From DATFRY01 sp963764695 (GTDB lineage Bacteria; Myxococcota_A; Polyangia; Haliangiales; Haliangiaceae), in the NCBI GenBank assembly GCA_963764695.1, contig CAVXTW010000007.1, positions 1,116,001 to 1,180,000 on the forward strand: 64,000 nucleotides of DNA. Direction: 5' to 3'. The translations under genes were made by a program, and so were the position numbers. The notes below the pieces were generated by a model. That model was not told the origin of the DNA and did not search any database. It saw only the letters and a program-made list of their open reading frames with translations. This document shows, piece by piece, positions 51,299 to 59,701 of this stretch (the stretch's first letter is position 1; each line of letters starts with the position of its first letter).

Positions 51299-52999
51299 AT
51301 GTCCCGGCTGCGCGAGCTGGCACGGCGAGAGCTCCCCGGCCGCTGGCTCGGCGCCTGGCTGGTGCTGGCCTGTGTCGTCGTGGTTGCGATCTATCTGCTG
51401 GCCACGATGGGCCAGGAGGCGTGGGACGACGCGCTCTTCTTCAAGCGCATCGGGCTCCACCTGCTCGGCCATGGCGTGGCGGCGTGGAACCTCGAGGACG
51501 GGCCGGTCTACGGCAACACGTCGCAGGGGTTCCAGCTGGTCGCGCTGATCGCGATCCTGATCGACGCCGAGCACTACCTGGCGCTGGTCCGGATCTTCTC
51601 GGCGGCGGCCATGGTGGGTCTGTTCGCGGTCCTCGCCCGCGGCGCGAGCCGTGACGGCGGGTCGCCGCGCGATGTCGCGCTGGCCTGGGTCGTCGCGCTG
51701 CTGGCCGCGACGGCGCCGTACGTCCTGCTCCTGGTCCAGAGCGGCATGGAGACCGCGGTCGCGCTGCTCGTCCTGGCCGTCAACCTGATCGTCGTGCGGC
51801 GGGCGCCGGCCTCGCGGCGCGGCGTGGCGGCGGTCGCGGCCACGACAGCGGCGGTGTTTCTCGTCCGGCCCGACGCGGTGGCCATCTCGCTGGTCGTGAT
51901 CGCCGCTCATGGCTGGGCGCAGGCCGGCCGCCCGCCCTGGCGCGTCCTCCTGGCCTGCGGCGCCGCGCTGGCGGCGATCGTGGCCGCGCTCTGGCTGTAC
52001 TTCGGCACGCCGGTGCCGCTCGCCTTCTATCTCAAGTCGCGCGCGCTGACGTCGTACACGCCCGACTTCGTCGAGCTCAGCCTCGTCCTCAAGCGGCGCA
52101 ACCTGATCGGGCTCCTGATCATGGCAGCGCCGCTCCTGTACATGGCGGGTCACGGGCGCGGCGCGTGGTCCTGGTCGCTGCTCGGCTCGTTCGCCCTGTT
52201 CACCCTCTATCACTACGTGTTGACCGTCGAGGTGATGGGCTGGTACGCGCGCTTCTACGCCCCCGGGCTGGTGCCACTCGCGCTGGCCGCGATGGTTGCC
52301 GCGCCGCGCTTCCGCGAGCGGTCGCGCCTCTGGATCTCGCTGCTGTTCATCGCCGTCTACACGGCCGGCATCCTCTACGCCTACCACCACCGGCTGGTGT
52401 TCGACGCCAGGGACGGCGCGATCTCGCGGGCAGCGCTGCCGCTCTACCTGGGCTACGCGGTCGGCTGGGCGGTCCTCCTGGTCGGCGCGCGGCTCCACGC
52501 CGGCGCGGCCGCGGCGCTTGTCGCCGTGCCGCTCGCGATCGGCGCCATCCGCGGTCTGCCCCCGCCGTCGGTGCGCGTCCCGACCGACGAGGTGCTCATC
52601 GCGCGCTACATGGACGGCATCACCACGGTGCGCGGGCTGCGGACGGTGCGTGCCTGTCTCCCCGAGCCGCTGCACATCTATCACACCGAGATCGGCGTCC
52701 CCGGCGTCTGGTTTGCCGGCTCGACCATCACCGACATGGCCGGGCTCATGGATCGCGACATCGCGCTCCGCGGCATGGACTTCGACGCGCGCTGCCTGCG
52801 CGACCGACCCGAGGTGGTGTTCCTGCCGCACCGCAACTACGCCGCGCTGCGCCGCCAGATCGCGGCCGGCACCTGTCTGCGCGGCTATACGAAGGTGGTG
52901 CGCGAGTCGAGCTCGCCGCTCCACGTCCGCAACGATCTGCTTCCCGCGTTCCGCGCCTGCGCGCGCCGGGTCGGGGAGCGCTGGGTCGTGAACCGGTGA
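51299..52999 (+). CDS. GT-C-like multi-spanning membrane protein
   Basis: This 566-residue protein has about ten transmembrane segments. After the first segment it shows the family's acidic pair (EAWDDALFFKRIGLHLLGHG) and then GNTSQGFQL. A soluble C-terminal part of about 110 residues faces outside and has several cysteines. It resembles the protein at 43962-45983 and the one at 54350. A polyprenyl-phosphate-sugar-dependent transfer is the best guess. TATAAG lies upstream of the ATG. Confidence 0.78.
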   Translation: MSRLRELARRELPGRWLGAWLVLACVVVVAIYLLATMGQEAWDDALFFKRIGLHLLGHGVAAWNLEDGPVYGNTSQGFQLVALIAILIDAEHYLALVRIFSAAAMVGLFAVLARGASRDGGSPRDVALAWVVALLAATAPYVLLLVQSGMETAVALLVLAVNLIVVRRAPASRRGVAAVAATTAAVFLVRPDAVAISLVVIAAHGWAQAGRPPWRVLLACGAALAAIVAALWLYFGTPVPLAFYLKSRALTSYTPDFVELSLVLKRRNLIGLLIMAAPLLYMAGHGRGAWSWSLLGSFALFTLYHYVLTVEVMGWYARFYAPGLVPLALAAMVAAPRFRERSRLWISLLFIAVYTAGILYAYHHRLVFDARDGAISRAALPLYLGYAVGWAVLLVGARLHAGAAAALVAVPLAIGAIRGLPPPSVRVPTDEVLIARYMDGITTVRGLRTVRACLPEPLHIYHTEIGVPGVWFAGSTITDMAGLMDRDIALRGMDFDARCLRDRPEVVFLPHRNYAALRRQIAAGTCLRGYTKVVRESSSPLHVRNDLLPAFRACARRVGERWVVNR

Positions 53000-53149
53000 G
53001 CGACCGCTGGGAGCGGGGCCAGGCCAGAAAACCAACCCGCATGCAAAGGTGATGCACATTCTGCAAAACCCGGGCACACTTCCTGTGAGATAGGACAGCC
53101 CGGCTCGAGAATCCGATCCGGGCGATCTGGCGTAGCTCGGGAGGATGTG

Positions 53150-54299
53150 ATGGACGGTGTTCGGGGTGCGCGCAGGGGCGCGCTTGTGCTCGATGCGCGT
53201 CGCGCGCGGGCCTGCTGCATCGGGCTCTGCTGCATCGTGGGCGGGCTCGCCGCATGCGACGACGGGTCGATGTCCGAGCCTGGAGACGACGGCGACGACG
53301 GCGGGGAGACACCGCTCTGCCTCTCCGAGGTCGCCCGGTTCGACGGGCCGCGCTCCTTCGTCCACAGCGTCACCTGGTCGCCGATCGACGACCTCGTCGC
53401 GGTCGGCACCGACTCCGAGCTGCGGCTCGTCGAAGTTGAACACGGTGGCGCACACCCTGCGGCTGGCGGCAGAGCTTCCCGATCGGGCCACCGCCGGAGT
53501 GACGAGGTGGTCGGCCGACGGTGGCCACATCGTCAGCGCCGGACTCGAGCTCAAGCTCACCGAGGTCCAGCGCGATCCGCCGGCGCTTCGCCAGCTCGCC
53601 GCCTTCGCCGGCAACCAGGGCCCGTTCCACGCCATGGACCTGTCGGCCGACGGACTCCACGTCATCACCGGCGAGAGGAGCGCCGCGGTGCGCGTGTTCG
53701 CCGTCAACGTCGCGGCCGGCACCCTGACCGAGCAGGCCAGGTTCGACGGCCACGCCGCCGCGGTCTTCGGCGTGGCCTGGTCCCCCGACGGCCGCCACGC
53801 GGCCTCGGTCAGCGAGGACGGCACCGTTCGCATTCTGGCCGTCGACCACGACGCCGATCCGGTGACCATCACCCAGCTCGCAGTGTGGCAGGACGCCGAT
53901 CTGGAGAACTCTGTCCGCTGGGCCCGGAGCGGCACCCCGCTCTTGACCGGCACCTGGTGGCGGCGCCACGTGATCCAGGTCTGGAACGTCAACGTCAACG
54001 CCGGCACCCTGGAGCTGCAGAGCGAGTTCTTCGATCACACGTCCGGAATCAACACGATGGAGTGGAGCGGCGACCGCCAGCGCATCGTCACCGGCGGCCA
54101 CGATGACACCATGCGCCTGCTGGCCTTCGACGGCGCGGCGCTCACCAACATGGCCGTCCTCGAGGACCACGACAGCGGCGTCCACTCCGTGGCCTGGTCG
54201 CGCGACGAGGCCTACATGGTCATGGCATCCAGCATGGTGGACCGCATCGCGCTGATCGACATGCGCGCCTGCCCGACCGCGGCGGCCGCGGGAAACTGA
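53150..54299 (+). CDS. WD40-like beta-propeller lipoprotein (frameshifted by one base)
   Basis: The start ATG 53150 follows GGGAGG by 5 nt. A signal with lipobox (GGLAAC) is followed by an acidic linker and the first propeller repeat (VHSVTWSPIDDLVAVGTD). At 53435-53437 the frame shifts by one base; the next frame continues with at least five WD-like repeats (VAWSPDGRHAASVSEDGTVR, WSGDRQRIVTGGHDDT, VAWSRDEAYMV) to 54299. Removing one T at GTT restores about 382 residues. Such lipoproteins are common in Myxococcota and probably mediate protein contacts at the outer membrane. Confidence 0.78.
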
Positions 54300-54349
54300 G
54301 CGGCAAATCGGCGTCCCGCGCCAGGGTGGCCGCCGGCGAGCCGCGTCGT

Positions 54350-56224
54350 ATGCTCGCCCGCATCGTGCGGCGCCTGCCCTCCTTGCTCCGCGACCTGCGC
54401 TCGCATCCCGCGGCCGTGGTCGCCGCGGCTGCGGCACTGGCTGCCTTCGCGCTTTACTGGGCCCGCGGCATCGCCTACCTCGACGTGCGCCATCCCCACG
54501 AGGACGCGTACATCCTGTTCCGCTACGTCAACAACCTGGTCACGGGCGAGGGCATCTCGTTCAACCGGGGCGGCCCGCCCACCGAGGGGGCGACCGACTT
54601 CCTGTGGATGCTCCTCCTCTCCGGACTGGTCAGACTCGGCGTCGATGTCGCGCGCGCCGCGGTGCTGCTGAACGCGGCCGGCTGCGGGCTGCTCGCCTGG
54701 GTGGTCGTGCGCGTGTGGCTCCTGCCCGCCAGACCCGGCGTCGTCGCGCATGTCGCCGCGTTCGCGTTCGCTGTGTGCCTGCCCTGGCTGCCCGGCGCCC
54801 AGGCGGCCTACGACGGCTTCAGCCTGCAGCTCTACACCGGGCTCATCGCGCTCCTGTTCTGGGTCTGGCTGCACCCGAGCCCGCGCGCGATGGCCGCGCT
54901 GCCGTACCTGGCGCTCGCCGTCGGCCTGTTCCGCCCCGACGGCGTGCTCGTCGGCGCCGGCTTCGCGGTGACCGCCGCGATCGCGACCCGCCGCGATCGA
55001 TCTGCGCTGCGCGCGCTGCTCATCCACGGCGGCGCGGCGGCGCTCATCGGCGCGCTCTACTTCGCGCTGCGCTGGTGGTACTTCGGCGAGCTCCTGCCGC
55101 TGCCGCTGCACGTGAAGTCGCAGGGCGGGAGCCTGGGGTGGGCGACCAACCTGCGCTGGCTGAAAGAGGGCGTCGGGCCGCGGCCGCTCCTGCTCGCCGC
55201 CGCCCTGCTCGGCGCCGTGCTGCTCGCTGCTCGCCACCGCGCCCCGCTGCGCGTCACCCTCGCCCTGGTCCCGGCCGCGTTCCTGTTCGGCGCGCTGGCC
55301 GGCGCGCAGCAGGCGCAGAACATCGAGTGGCGCTTCCAGGCGCCGATCCACGTGCTGCTCATGCTCGTCGCGATGCGACTCGGCGCCGCGCTTGTCGAGC
55401 TGGCCGACCGCGGCTGGCGGCCCGCCTCTGGCGCGGCCTCGCTGGTCGGGCGCCGCGCCCACGTCGCCCGCGCGCTGCTCGCCCTCGGCGCCGCCGCTGC
55501 CTGCTTTGCGGCGCTGCGCCCGGCGCTGGTCGCCGGCAAGACGCTCTTCCCGCGCGACTACATGGACTCGTTCGCGGTGCGTGCAGGGCCGGCGCTGGAC
55601 GACGCCGTCATCGTGCTGACCGAGGCGGGCCGCCTGCCGTTCTGGACCGCCGGCACCGCCTTCGACATGGTCGGGCTCAACTTCGCCCCCACGGCCCGGC
55701 GACCGCCCTCCCTCGAGTCGATCGCGAATCTGGATCCCGATGTCGTGCTCTTCCACGCGGCCGGCACGCTCGACAACGCGCGCCTGCTGGCTCGCGAGCC
55801 CGGGCGCGGCGCGGTCAACCGCGTGGACCCGCGCAACAAGCGCGTGGTCCAGATCGACCCGCGCACCCTGACCGCTGCCCTCAAGGGGCCCTTCCGCGCG
55901 CTGGGTCGGTCGCTCCCCGCCGCCTACGGCGAGAAGATCCCGCGCGTGAAGACGGCGTCGGTGATCCTCGCCGTCTACCTGGCCGCTCACCCCGACGACT
56001 TCCACGTCTACGCGCTCCCGTACGGCTCCGCGCACGAGCACATCCTGGCGGTCCGGGTCGGGCGCCCCGAGGTGGCCGACTTCGAGCCGCTCGTCGCCGA
56101 CGCCCTGGCGCCGCGCTACCCGTCCTACGGCGATGCGCGGGGCTGGCAGCGCGGTGCTGCCTGCGCCATGTCGGCGAGCATCGCGTCGCTGTGGCGTCGC
56201 CGACCGGGTGCCTGCGGCTGGTGA
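54350..56224 (+). CDS. GT-C-like multi-spanning membrane protein
   Basis: This 624-residue protein has about eleven transmembrane segments and a C-terminal soluble domain of about 170 residues. After the first segment it has the acidic loop HPHEDAYILFRYVNNLVTG and then TEGATDFLWMLLL, parallel to the other two GT-C-like proteins here. A sugar transferase acting outside the membrane is likely. ATG 54350 gives a typical basic N-terminus; GTG 54326 is an alternative start. It follows the WD40 lipoprotein gene by 50 bp and may share its transcript. Confidence 0.78.
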   Translation: MLARIVRRLPSLLRDLRSHPAAVVAAAAALAAFALYWARGIAYLDVRHPHEDAYILFRYVNNLVTGEGISFNRGGPPTEGATDFLWMLLLSGLVRLGVDVARAAVLLNAAGCGLLAWVVVRVWLLPARPGVVAHVAAFAFAVCLPWLPGAQAAYDGFSLQLYTGLIALLFWVWLHPSPRAMAALPYLALAVGLFRPDGVLVGAGFAVTAAIATRRDRSALRALLIHGGAAALIGALYFALRWWYFGELLPLPLHVKSQGGSLGWATNLRWLKEGVGPRPLLLAAALLGAVLLAARHRAPLRVTLALVPAAFLFGALAGAQQAQNIEWRFQAPIHVLLMLVAMRLGAALVELADRGWRPASGAASLVGRRAHVARALLALGAAAACFAALRPALVAGKTLFPRDYMDSFAVRAGPALDDAVIVLTEAGRLPFWTAGTAFDMVGLNFAPTARRPPSLESIANLDPDVVLFHAAGTLDNARLLAREPGRGAVNRVDPRNKRVVQIDPRTLTAALKGPFRALGRSLPAAYGEKIPRVKTASVILAVYLAAHPDDFHVYALPYGSAHEHILAVRVGRPEVADFEPLVADALAPRYPSYGDARGWQRGAACAMSASIASLWRRRPGACGW

Positions 56225-56246
56225 CAGGGGCGAGAGCGGCTGGCGC

Positions 56247-56852
56247 TCAGAGCTCGATGCCGTACCGGTGACAGCGCAGCTTGATGATGCGCTTGTTGGC
56301 CTCGGTCGCTTCCTGGTAGTGCTTGGTCGCGGCCGACTGGTCGCCGAGAGCGCAGGCCGACACCGCCGCCACGCGCTTGACGTACGCGTCGTCCGGCTGC
56401 TGGTGCAGGAAGTCCTCCGAGGCCCTGAAGGCGGCCTCGAAGTCGCCGTGGTCGTACGCCTCGGTGACTGTGTTGCGCTTCTGGACCAGCTCCGGGCTCT
56501 GGTCGGCGGGCGCGTCGGAGGAAGCCTCGCCTTCGCCGCGGTCGCGACCCTCGCGCCGCAGGCCGGACGCCATCGTCGGCGGGACCCGCGGGATCCGGCG
56601 CTCGCTCTCCCCCTGGGGCGCGGCTGACTCGGCTGCCTCCGGCTCGGGGCTGCGCAGGGTCGGCGGCGGGATGGCTGGGGTCGCAGGCTGCGCGGGCGCC
56701 CGGCTGGCGCGCTCGAAGCTGGCCTGCGCCTCGCGCAGCGCCTGGTCGCTGACGGCGACGTCCGGCTCCGCCTTGACGCGGACGACGAGGACCACCACGG
56801 CACCCAGGACTGTCGCCGCAGCAGCCACGAGAGCGGCGATGCGTCGCTGCAT
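56247..56852 (-). CDS. Membrane-anchored TPR-like protein
   Basis: This 201-residue protein has one N-terminal transmembrane segment (residues 5-25), a long Pro/Ala/Glu-rich linker, and a C-terminal helical part at about 125-195 with a TPR-like look (AYDHGDFEAAFRASEDFLHQ). The function is unknown; a role as scaffold is typical. On the minus strand TATAAG lies 10 nt before the ATG. It converges with the GT-C gene and sits 11 bp after the GT4 gene on the same strand, so it may be the second gene of that operon. Confidence 0.7.
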   Translation of the reverse strand: MQRRIAALVAAAATVLGAVVVLVVRVKAEPDVAVSDQALREAQASFERASRAPAQPATPAIPPPTLRSPEPEAAESAAPQGESERRIPRVPPTMASGLRREGRDRGEGEASSDAPADQSPELVQKRNTVTEAYDHGDFEAAFRASEDFLHQQPDDAYVKRVAAVSACALGDQSAATKHYQEATEANKRIIKLRCHRYGIEL

Positions 56853-56863
56853 GAGCCTTCGTC

Positions 56864-57964
56864 TTATAGCACCGGCTCGCCGCGAACGGGAGGCGCGCCG
56901 CCCGGCCCCCGCTGGCCTCCCTCGCCGTCGTTCCCCGCGCGCTCGAACTCGCCGATCTGGCGCAGGAACTCACGGGCCGCCACGTCCCACGTGTAGTCGG
57001 CTCCGGACCGCACCGCCTGGGCCGACGCGAACAGTCGTCGCATCGCGTCCGGTGAGCGAACCAGCTCCATGAGCCCGGTCACCAGATCGCGTACCGAGTC
57101 GTACAGGTGGCCGCTCTTGCCATCGTCGATGTGAGCGGCGGCGTTGCCGCCCTTGCAGGCCAGGATCGGCAACCCGAAGGCGCGCGCCTCCTGCAGCGCC
57201 ATGCCGAACGTCTCCATCAGCGAGGGCGACAGCAGCAGCGACGCGGTGCGGTAGAAGTCGTCCATCACGTCGTACGCGACCGGACCGCGAAAGTGGATCT
57301 TCACAGCGCCGTCGCCTTCCATCAGGCCGCGCTCGCGGGCCGCGGCCACGCAGTCTCGCGCGTGCTCCGGCTCGAGGTCGCTGCGCCCGACGATGTCGAT
57401 CTCCAGCCGGTCGCCGGCTGCGGCCGCGGCGGCGAGCGCATCGATGAACGGCAGGACGCCCTTGCGCGGGATGAGGTTGCCGACGATGAGGCCGCGCACG
57501 CCGGGGCGATACTCGAGAGGAGGCCGCGGGCGCGGCGCCAGCGCCGGACTGACCGTCATGCACCGCCCGGGCAGCCGGCGCGCTTGTAGCAGCTCGGCGG
57601 TGTAGCGACTCGTGGCCAGAAAACCGTCGAAGCGCGGCAGCGCCTCGGCCTCCAGCGCCAGCGCCGGATGGTCGGCGGGCAGGCCGGGCTCCAGGCTGGG
57701 CAGATGGTGAACCACCAGCACGAAGCGCTGGCCGCGCGGCCGCGGATCCCGGACAGCTCTCATGAACTCGCTCATGTTGAGCGTGTTGACCAGGAACGTG
57801 CCGGGCTCGCCGGCGGCCACCGCGCGCTCCCATTCCGCCACCGACATCGCGTCGACGCTCCGCTGGCGGCGCGCCGCCGCGAGGAGCTCGCGATTGTAGA
57901 TGTTGCCGCCCGACACCAGATGACTGTCGCTCGGCAGGACGAAGACCAGGCGCCCGCTCGTCAT
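56864..57964 (-). CDS. GT4-family glycosyltransferase
   Basis: This 366-residue GT-B retaining glycosyltransferase has the N-terminal FVLPSDSHLVSGGNIYNREL (acceptor side), the domain-start GLIVGNLIPRKG, and the donor motif SLMETFGMALQEARAFGLPIL with the E-x7-E pair. It uses a nucleotide sugar in the cytoplasm. The start ATG 57964 fits the family; an upstream GTG at 58024 would add 20 residues without similarity. It lies next to ribA copy two (divergent), and its position in the pterin-like cluster suggests it glycosylates that product (inference). Confidence 0.9.
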   Translation of the reverse strand: MTSGRLVFVLPSDSHLVSGGNIYNRELLAAARRQRSVDAMSVAEWERAVAAGEPGTFLVNTLNMSEFMRAVRDPRPRGQRFVLVVHHLPSLEPGLPADHPALALEAEALPRFDGFLATSRYTAELLQARRLPGRCMTVSPALAPRPRPPLEYRPGVRGLIVGNLIPRKGVLPFIDALAAAAAAGDRLEIDIVGRSDLEPEHARDCVAAARERGLMEGDGAVKIHFRGPVAYDVMDDFYRTASLLLSPSLMETFGMALQEARAFGLPILACKGGNAAAHIDDGKSGHLYDSVRDLVTGLMELVRSPDAMRRLFASAQAVRSGADYTWDVAAREFLRQIGEFERAGNDGEGGQRGPGGAPPVRGEPVL

Positions 57965-58080
57965 GCGATCCGGCAATTGTGTGCCACGCGAGGCCGGCGG
58001 GGCCACCCGGTTGAGCGACTGCACCTCGCCGTGTAAGCTAGGGCGCTTCCCCCCCGGGTCGCTCGGCAGTCAGGCTCGTT

Positions 58081-58755
58081 ATGCGACGGTCTTGCAGCAC
58101 CGCCAGAATCGAGGAGTCGCTCCCCGATCACGATCGCGGCTTCCTGGTCCAGGAGTCGGCGCTGGTGACGAGCGAGGGGGCCTTTCGCTTCCTTTGCTAC
58201 CGATCGGCCGACGGCGAGCAGGCCTACGCCGCGGTCATGGGCGACCTGTCCGGGCCGGAGCCGGCTCTGGTCCGCGTCCATTCCGAGTGCCTGACCGGCG
58301 AGGTGTTCGGCTCGCTCAAGTGCGACTGCCGCGATCAGCTGGAGCAGGCGATGTCGATGATCGCGGCGCGCGGGCGCGGCGCGGTGGTCTATCTGCGCCA
58401 GGAGGGCCGCGGCATCGGCCTCGGCAACAAGATCCGCGCCTACGCCCTGCAGGCGGCCGGCGCCGACACCATCGAGGCAAATCACGAGCTCGGCTTTCCC
58501 ACCGACCTGCGCGAGTTCCACCTGGCCGCCGAGATCCTCCTGCACCTGGGCGCGTCGCGCGTGGTCCTTCACACGAACAACCCGGACAAGGTCGAGGCGC
58601 TCGAGCGCGCCGGCATCGCCGTCGAGTCGCGCGCCTCGGCGTTCGGCGCCGTCAACAAGCACAACCGCGACTACCTCGAGACCAAGCACCGCGAGCTGGG
58701 CCACGACCTTGGCCATCTGCTCGCGCTCGCGGGCGCCGAGCCGGAGCCGGCCTGA
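58081..58755 (+). CDS. ribA: GTP cyclohydrolase II (second copy)
   Basis: This 224-residue enzyme has the same zinc and active-site blocks as the copy at 38838 (ECLTGEVF, KCDCRDQLEQAM, VVYLRQEGRGIGLGNK, TKHRELGHDLG), with differences mainly at the two ends. The next gene is a RibD-type reductase 16 bp away, so here the product of GTP opening is most likely reduced next. There is no RibB, RibE or RibH nearby, so it probably feeds a pathway other than riboflavin. The start ATG 58081 lacks a clear Shine-Dalgarno sequence. Confidence 0.93.
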   Translation: MRRSCSTARIEESLPDHDRGFLVQESALVTSEGAFRFLCYRSADGEQAYAAVMGDLSGPEPALVRVHSECLTGEVFGSLKCDCRDQLEQAMSMIAARGRGAVVYLRQEGRGIGLGNKIRAYALQAAGADTIEANHELGFPTDLREFHLAAEILLHLGASRVVLHTNNPDKVEALERAGIAVESRASAFGAVNKHNRDYLETKHRELGHDLGHLLALAGAEPEPA

Positions 58756-58771
58756 GCCGCCGGAACGCGCG

Positions 58772-59701
58772 GTGGGTGGCCCAGAGCTCGACCGTGCGTG
58801 GTCGCTGCTGTGCAGCCTGGCCGGGCGCGCCCATCAGGGCCGTCCGGTCGACGCCGTCGTCGGTCTGAGCGTCGAGGCCGACGGCGCGGCGCGCGAGGTC
58901 TCGCCCGGCTCACCGGACGCGTGGATCGTGGCGCGCCCGGACAGCGCCGGCGGCTGGTCCTGGCCAGAGCATCGCGAGGTCGCGGGCGGCGGGCGCTCGC
59001 CGCTGGAGAACCTGCTCGACCTGTACATGCCGCTCTGCGTGGGGGCGGGCAGCCGGCGGCTGGTGGTCGGGCACCTGGCCCAGAGCCTCGACGGGCGCAT
59101 CGCCACCGAGTCGGGCGCGTCGCAGTTCATCAGCGGGCAGGCCGATCTCGAGCACGCCCACCGCATGCGCGCGCTGTTCGACGCCGTGCTGGTCGGCGCC
59201 GGCACCGTCGAGAAGGACGATCCGCGGCTGACCACGCGGCTGGTCGCGGGATCGCACGCGGTGCGCGTCGTGATCGATCCGCAGCGCCGGCTCGACGAGA
59301 AGTTCAGCGTGTTCCAGGACGGCGAGACCCGCACGCTGCTGGTCTGTTCGGCCGGCGCCGCCGGCGGCGACCGGCACGGACGGGCCGAGGTCGTCGCGAT
59401 CGAGCTCGACGACGGCGGGCTGCCGGTGGCCAAGATCCTGGAGGCGCTGCGCGCGCGCGGCCTCGAGCGCATCTTCATCGAGGGCGGCGGCGTGACGCTG
59501 TCGCGCTTCCTCGCCGCCGGCGCGCTCGACCGCATTCACGTGGCGGTGGCGCCGTGCATCCTCGGCTCCGGTCGCCCCGCCTTCTCGCTGCCGGTCATCG
59601 AGGAGCTGTCGCAGGCGATCGCGTTCTCGTGCCGCCACTTCGCCATGGGCCCGGACATCCTGTTCGACTGCGCGCTGCGCGGTCAGCCGGCCGCGCCGTA
59701 G
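58772..59701 (+). CDS. RibD C-terminal (DHFR-fold) reductase without deaminase domain
   Basis: This 309-residue protein has a DHFR-fold RibD reductase domain at about 98-305: HLAQSLDGRIATESG, QFISGQADLEHAHRMRA, VGAGTVEKDDPRLTTR, then IEGGGVTLSRF. The first 95 residues do not carry the zinc motifs of the RibD deaminase and look unrelated. It resembles fungal Rib7/archaeal ArfC, which reduce the sugar of the GTP cyclohydrolase II product before deamination. GTG 58772 is the first in-frame start after ribA. Its end overlaps the convergent dehydrogenase gene by 19 bp. Confidence 0.88.
   Translation: MGGPELDRAWSLLCSLAGRAHQGRPVDAVVGLSVEADGAAREVSPGSPDAWIVARPDSAGGWSWPEHREVAGGGRSPLENLLDLYMPLCVGAGSRRLVVGHLAQSLDGRIATESGASQFISGQADLEHAHRMRALFDAVLVGAGTVEKDDPRLTTRLVAGSHAVRVVIDPQRRLDEKFSVFQDGETRTLLVCSAGAAGGDRHGRAEVVAIELDDGGLPVAKILEALRARGLERIFIEGGGVTLSRFLAAGALDRIHVAVAPCILGSGRPAFSLPVIEELSQAIAFSCRHFAMGPDILFDCALRGQPAAP

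Noticed and set aside
58081..59701. Ordinary riboflavin operon
   Set aside because: RibB, RibE, RibH and the RibD deaminase domain are all missing, and the neighbours belong to sugar and lipid families.
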